A stretch of DNA of 6,531 nt from a bacterium HR27 (lineage in GTDB: Bacteria > Chloroflexota > Chloroflexia > Thermomicrobiales > Thermomicrobiaceae). Under the pieces are notes generated by a model. The model made no database searches. It worked only from the letters and a program-made list of their open reading frames with translations, and was not told the DNA's origin. Where the stretch lies: assembly GCA_002898975.1 (NCBI GenBank), contig BEID01000077.1, positions 1 through 6,531 on the forward strand, read 5' to 3'. The position numbers were made by a program, and so were the translations under genes. Below, piece by piece: positions 5,321 to 6,531 of this stretch (positions within the stretch are counted from its first letter, which is position 1; every line of letters begins with the position of its first letter).

Positions 5321-6135
5321 TCCGGCTCGATCGTGAACGACGTTTCCATGTCATTGACGACCAGTGTGTAGGTTCCCGGTGCGAACGAGCCGACCTCGAT
5401 CGTCCTCGTAAAGGGACGCAAGACCTGCGCGCAGAGGCGGTCGCGCGGCCGCTGCCACTCGAGCAGGACGGTAATGCGCTGGCCTTCGACCGTGACGGAG
5501 GGGGACTCGGCGAGTTCGGCGCACGCGTCCGGCAGCGCTCCCTGCACCTCGATGGTCACCGCAGCAGGCTTCCCCTCGCCGACTCGCACCTCGACCTGCT
5601 CCACGATCGCCAGCCCGGAGTCGTGCCCACCGGTTCCCGGCTCGGACGAGTGCACGATACCCTCCCCAGGATCGAGCTGGACGCCATTCAACGCGACGAC
5701 CCAACCGTCGTGCAGCGCCACGCCGAGCGGTATCGTCAATGTTTCCGCACGAAGCACCTGCGCGCACGCCACGTCGACCGGCCGTTCGCCCCACACCTCT
5801 ACCAGCACGCGCGTACCGTCGCGACTCACCGCCCAGCGCGGCTGGCTACAGGCATCGGGCAGCACGACTTCGACGAGTAGTTCGGACTGGTTCGCACCGG
5901 TGTCCTGCAGTGTCGCTCGCTGGATGTCGATAGGTACCCGTTCCATGGCCCCCGCCGGTCGCGGTGTCGCTACACTGGTCGGCGAGGGAACAGCTGCACT
6001 CGTTGGGCTCGATCCCGCACCGGTCGACTGAGCTGTGTTACCGGTGCAGGCGAGGAGCAACCACGCCAAGAGACTGACCAGTACGAGGAACAAAGCCGAT
6101 CGACAGCTGACTCCGACACGCGAGCGGATCACCAT
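5311..6135 (-). CDS. Lipoprotein with two internally repeated domains
   Basis: This 274-aa protein starts at ATG 6135-6133 with AGGGGG just upstream; an in-frame ATG at 6204 would put 23 polar residues before the signal peptide. A basic N terminus and a hydrophobic stretch (about 14-28) lead to the lipobox LLAC with Cys30, so it should be lipid-anchored at the outer face of the membrane. A Ser/Thr/Pro-rich linker follows (about 37-62). Then come two copies of one domain (about 66-152 and 175-270). Each has a PDAC motif (Cys96, Cys205) and a later CAQVLR motif (Cys124, Cys235), followed by TIPLG or TIEVG and a terminal strand (GWVVALNG, GTYTLVVND). The pattern of alternating strands suggests a small beta-sandwich with a disulfide in each copy (inference). 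No enzyme motif is seen; binding or protein interaction is plausible. It overlaps the hydratase gene by 10 nt at its 3' end. Confidence 0.86.
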   Translation of the reverse strand: MVIRSRVGVSCRSALFLVLVSLLAWLLLACTGNTAQSTGAGSSPTSAAVPSPTSVATPRPAGAMERVPIDIQRATLQDTGANQSELLVEVVLPDACSQPRWAVSRDGTRVLVEVWGERPVDVACAQVLRAETLTIPLGVALHDGWVVALNGVQLDPGEGIVHSSEPGTGGHDSGLAIVEQVEVRVGEGKPAAVTIEVQGALPDACAELAESPSVTVEGQRITVLLEWQRPRDRLCAQVLRPFTRTIEVGSFAPGTYTLVVNDMETSFTIEPDQS

Positions 6136-6230
6136 GTGCCCCCCTTGTTGCTTCCTTTCGACAATGAGACGATCGTCCGTGTCGTTCGGTTCCGAGAGGG
6201 GCACTAGGAACGTTCCGGAGGGGATCGATC
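6136..6230. promoter_or_regulatory. Divergent promoter region with two 10-bp palindromes
   Basis: This short interval lies between the lipoprotein gene (leftward) and the metallohydrolase gene (rightward). It contains the perfect palindromes GACGATCGTC (6168-6177) and GGAACGTTCC (6207-6216), with centres 39 bp apart, plus GATCGATC at 6223-6230. They could be regulator binding sites. TCGACA at 6158-6163 resembles a -35 box on the plus strand, but no fitting -10 follows. GGAGG at 6217-6221 serves the rightward gene. Confidence 0.45.
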
Positions 6231-6531
6231 ATGGCTAGTCACACGATCGAACTCGCCTCGTTCAGGATCGAGCCTCTGCTCGATGCGGAGGGAGCCTTCT
6301 TTCCGATCGCCGTCGTTTTCCCTGATGTCGCCACAGCAGCGTGGGACCCCTATCGGTCGCTCTACCCGGACACGTTCGCCGGGGACGACACGCTCTACAC
6401 GCGCGTCACTTGTTACCTCATCTGCGGTCGAAACCAGACCGTGCTCGTCGACGGTGGTATCGGGCCTGGCCCGGCACCGCTCTTCGGAAATGCACGCGGC
6501 GCATTGCTCGGCGAGCTGGCGGCTCGCAGGG
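6231..6531 (+). CDS. MBL-fold metallohydrolase, N-terminal part (runs off window)
   Basis: The gene starts at ATG 6231 with GGAGG (6217-6221) 9 nt upstream, and 100 codons are visible before the window ends. The N terminus (MASHTIELASFRIEPLLDAE) leads to a beta-strand pair TRVTCYLICGRNQTVLVDGGIGPGP (in pieces: CYLI at 61-64, LVDGGIGP at 72-79). The LVDGGIG element matches the first strand-turn of metallo-beta-lactamase fold hydrolases, usually LVDTG. The diagnostic HxHxDH zinc motif would lie beyond the window, so the substrate and metal-site integrity are unknown. Lactonase-like and other hydrolase subfamilies share this start. It is divergent from the lipoprotein gene. Confidence 0.75.
   Translation, partial: MASHTIELASFRIEPLLDAEGAFFPIAVVFPDVATAAWDPYRSLYPDTFAGDDTLYTRVTCYLICGRNQTVLVDGGIGPGPAPLFGNARGALLGELAARR

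Overview
The window is high-GC bacterial DNA made of two unlike blocks joined inside a broken tRNA gene. The right block (about 1600-6531) looks like ordinary chromosome with mixed Arg and Gly codons and proteins rich in Ala, Arg, Leu and Glu. A high-GC, perhaps thermophilic bacterium fits. A Thermomicrobia/Chloroflexota-like host is my guess from general style only; no marker here proves the lineage.

Left block (1 to about 1597): a tightly packed plus-strand operon. It holds the tail of an unrecognised gene, a compact DnaG-like primase (CHC2 zinc finger plus Toprim, no C-terminal helicase-binding domain) and two small proteins of unknown function. The genes overlap or nearly touch. The coding strand is G-rich, with strong use of GGG for Gly and CGG for Arg, unlike the right block. 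It reads as the end of an integrated mobile element (prophage, integrative plasmid or ICE).

Junction (about 1598-1687): the 3' part of a tRNA-Gly(CCC) gene (anticodon arm, T arm, 3' acceptor strand, U73) directly followed by a strong intrinsic terminator. The 5' part of the tRNA is missing. This is the expected chromosome-distal remnant when an element integrates into a tRNA 3' end. The intact tRNA and possibly the integrase should lie to the left, outside the window.

Right block: a gene-free stretch (1688-1957) rich in hairpins; two tandem paralogous minus-strand genes of unknown function (392 and 401 aa, 2 nt apart); a divergently transcribed enoyl-CoA hydratase/isomerase family gene with both catalytic glutamates; a minus-strand lipoprotein with two internally repeated domains, overlapping the hydratase gene tail to tail; and the start of an MBL-fold metallohydrolase reading out of the window. 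The 95-bp divergent region before the last gene carries two perfect 10-bp palindromes.

Apart from the element operon and the paralogue pair, I see no evidence that these genes form one pathway. The most interesting points are the tRNA-Gly integration junction, the two small unknown proteins sitting between the primase and the attachment site, and the tandem unknown paralogues.
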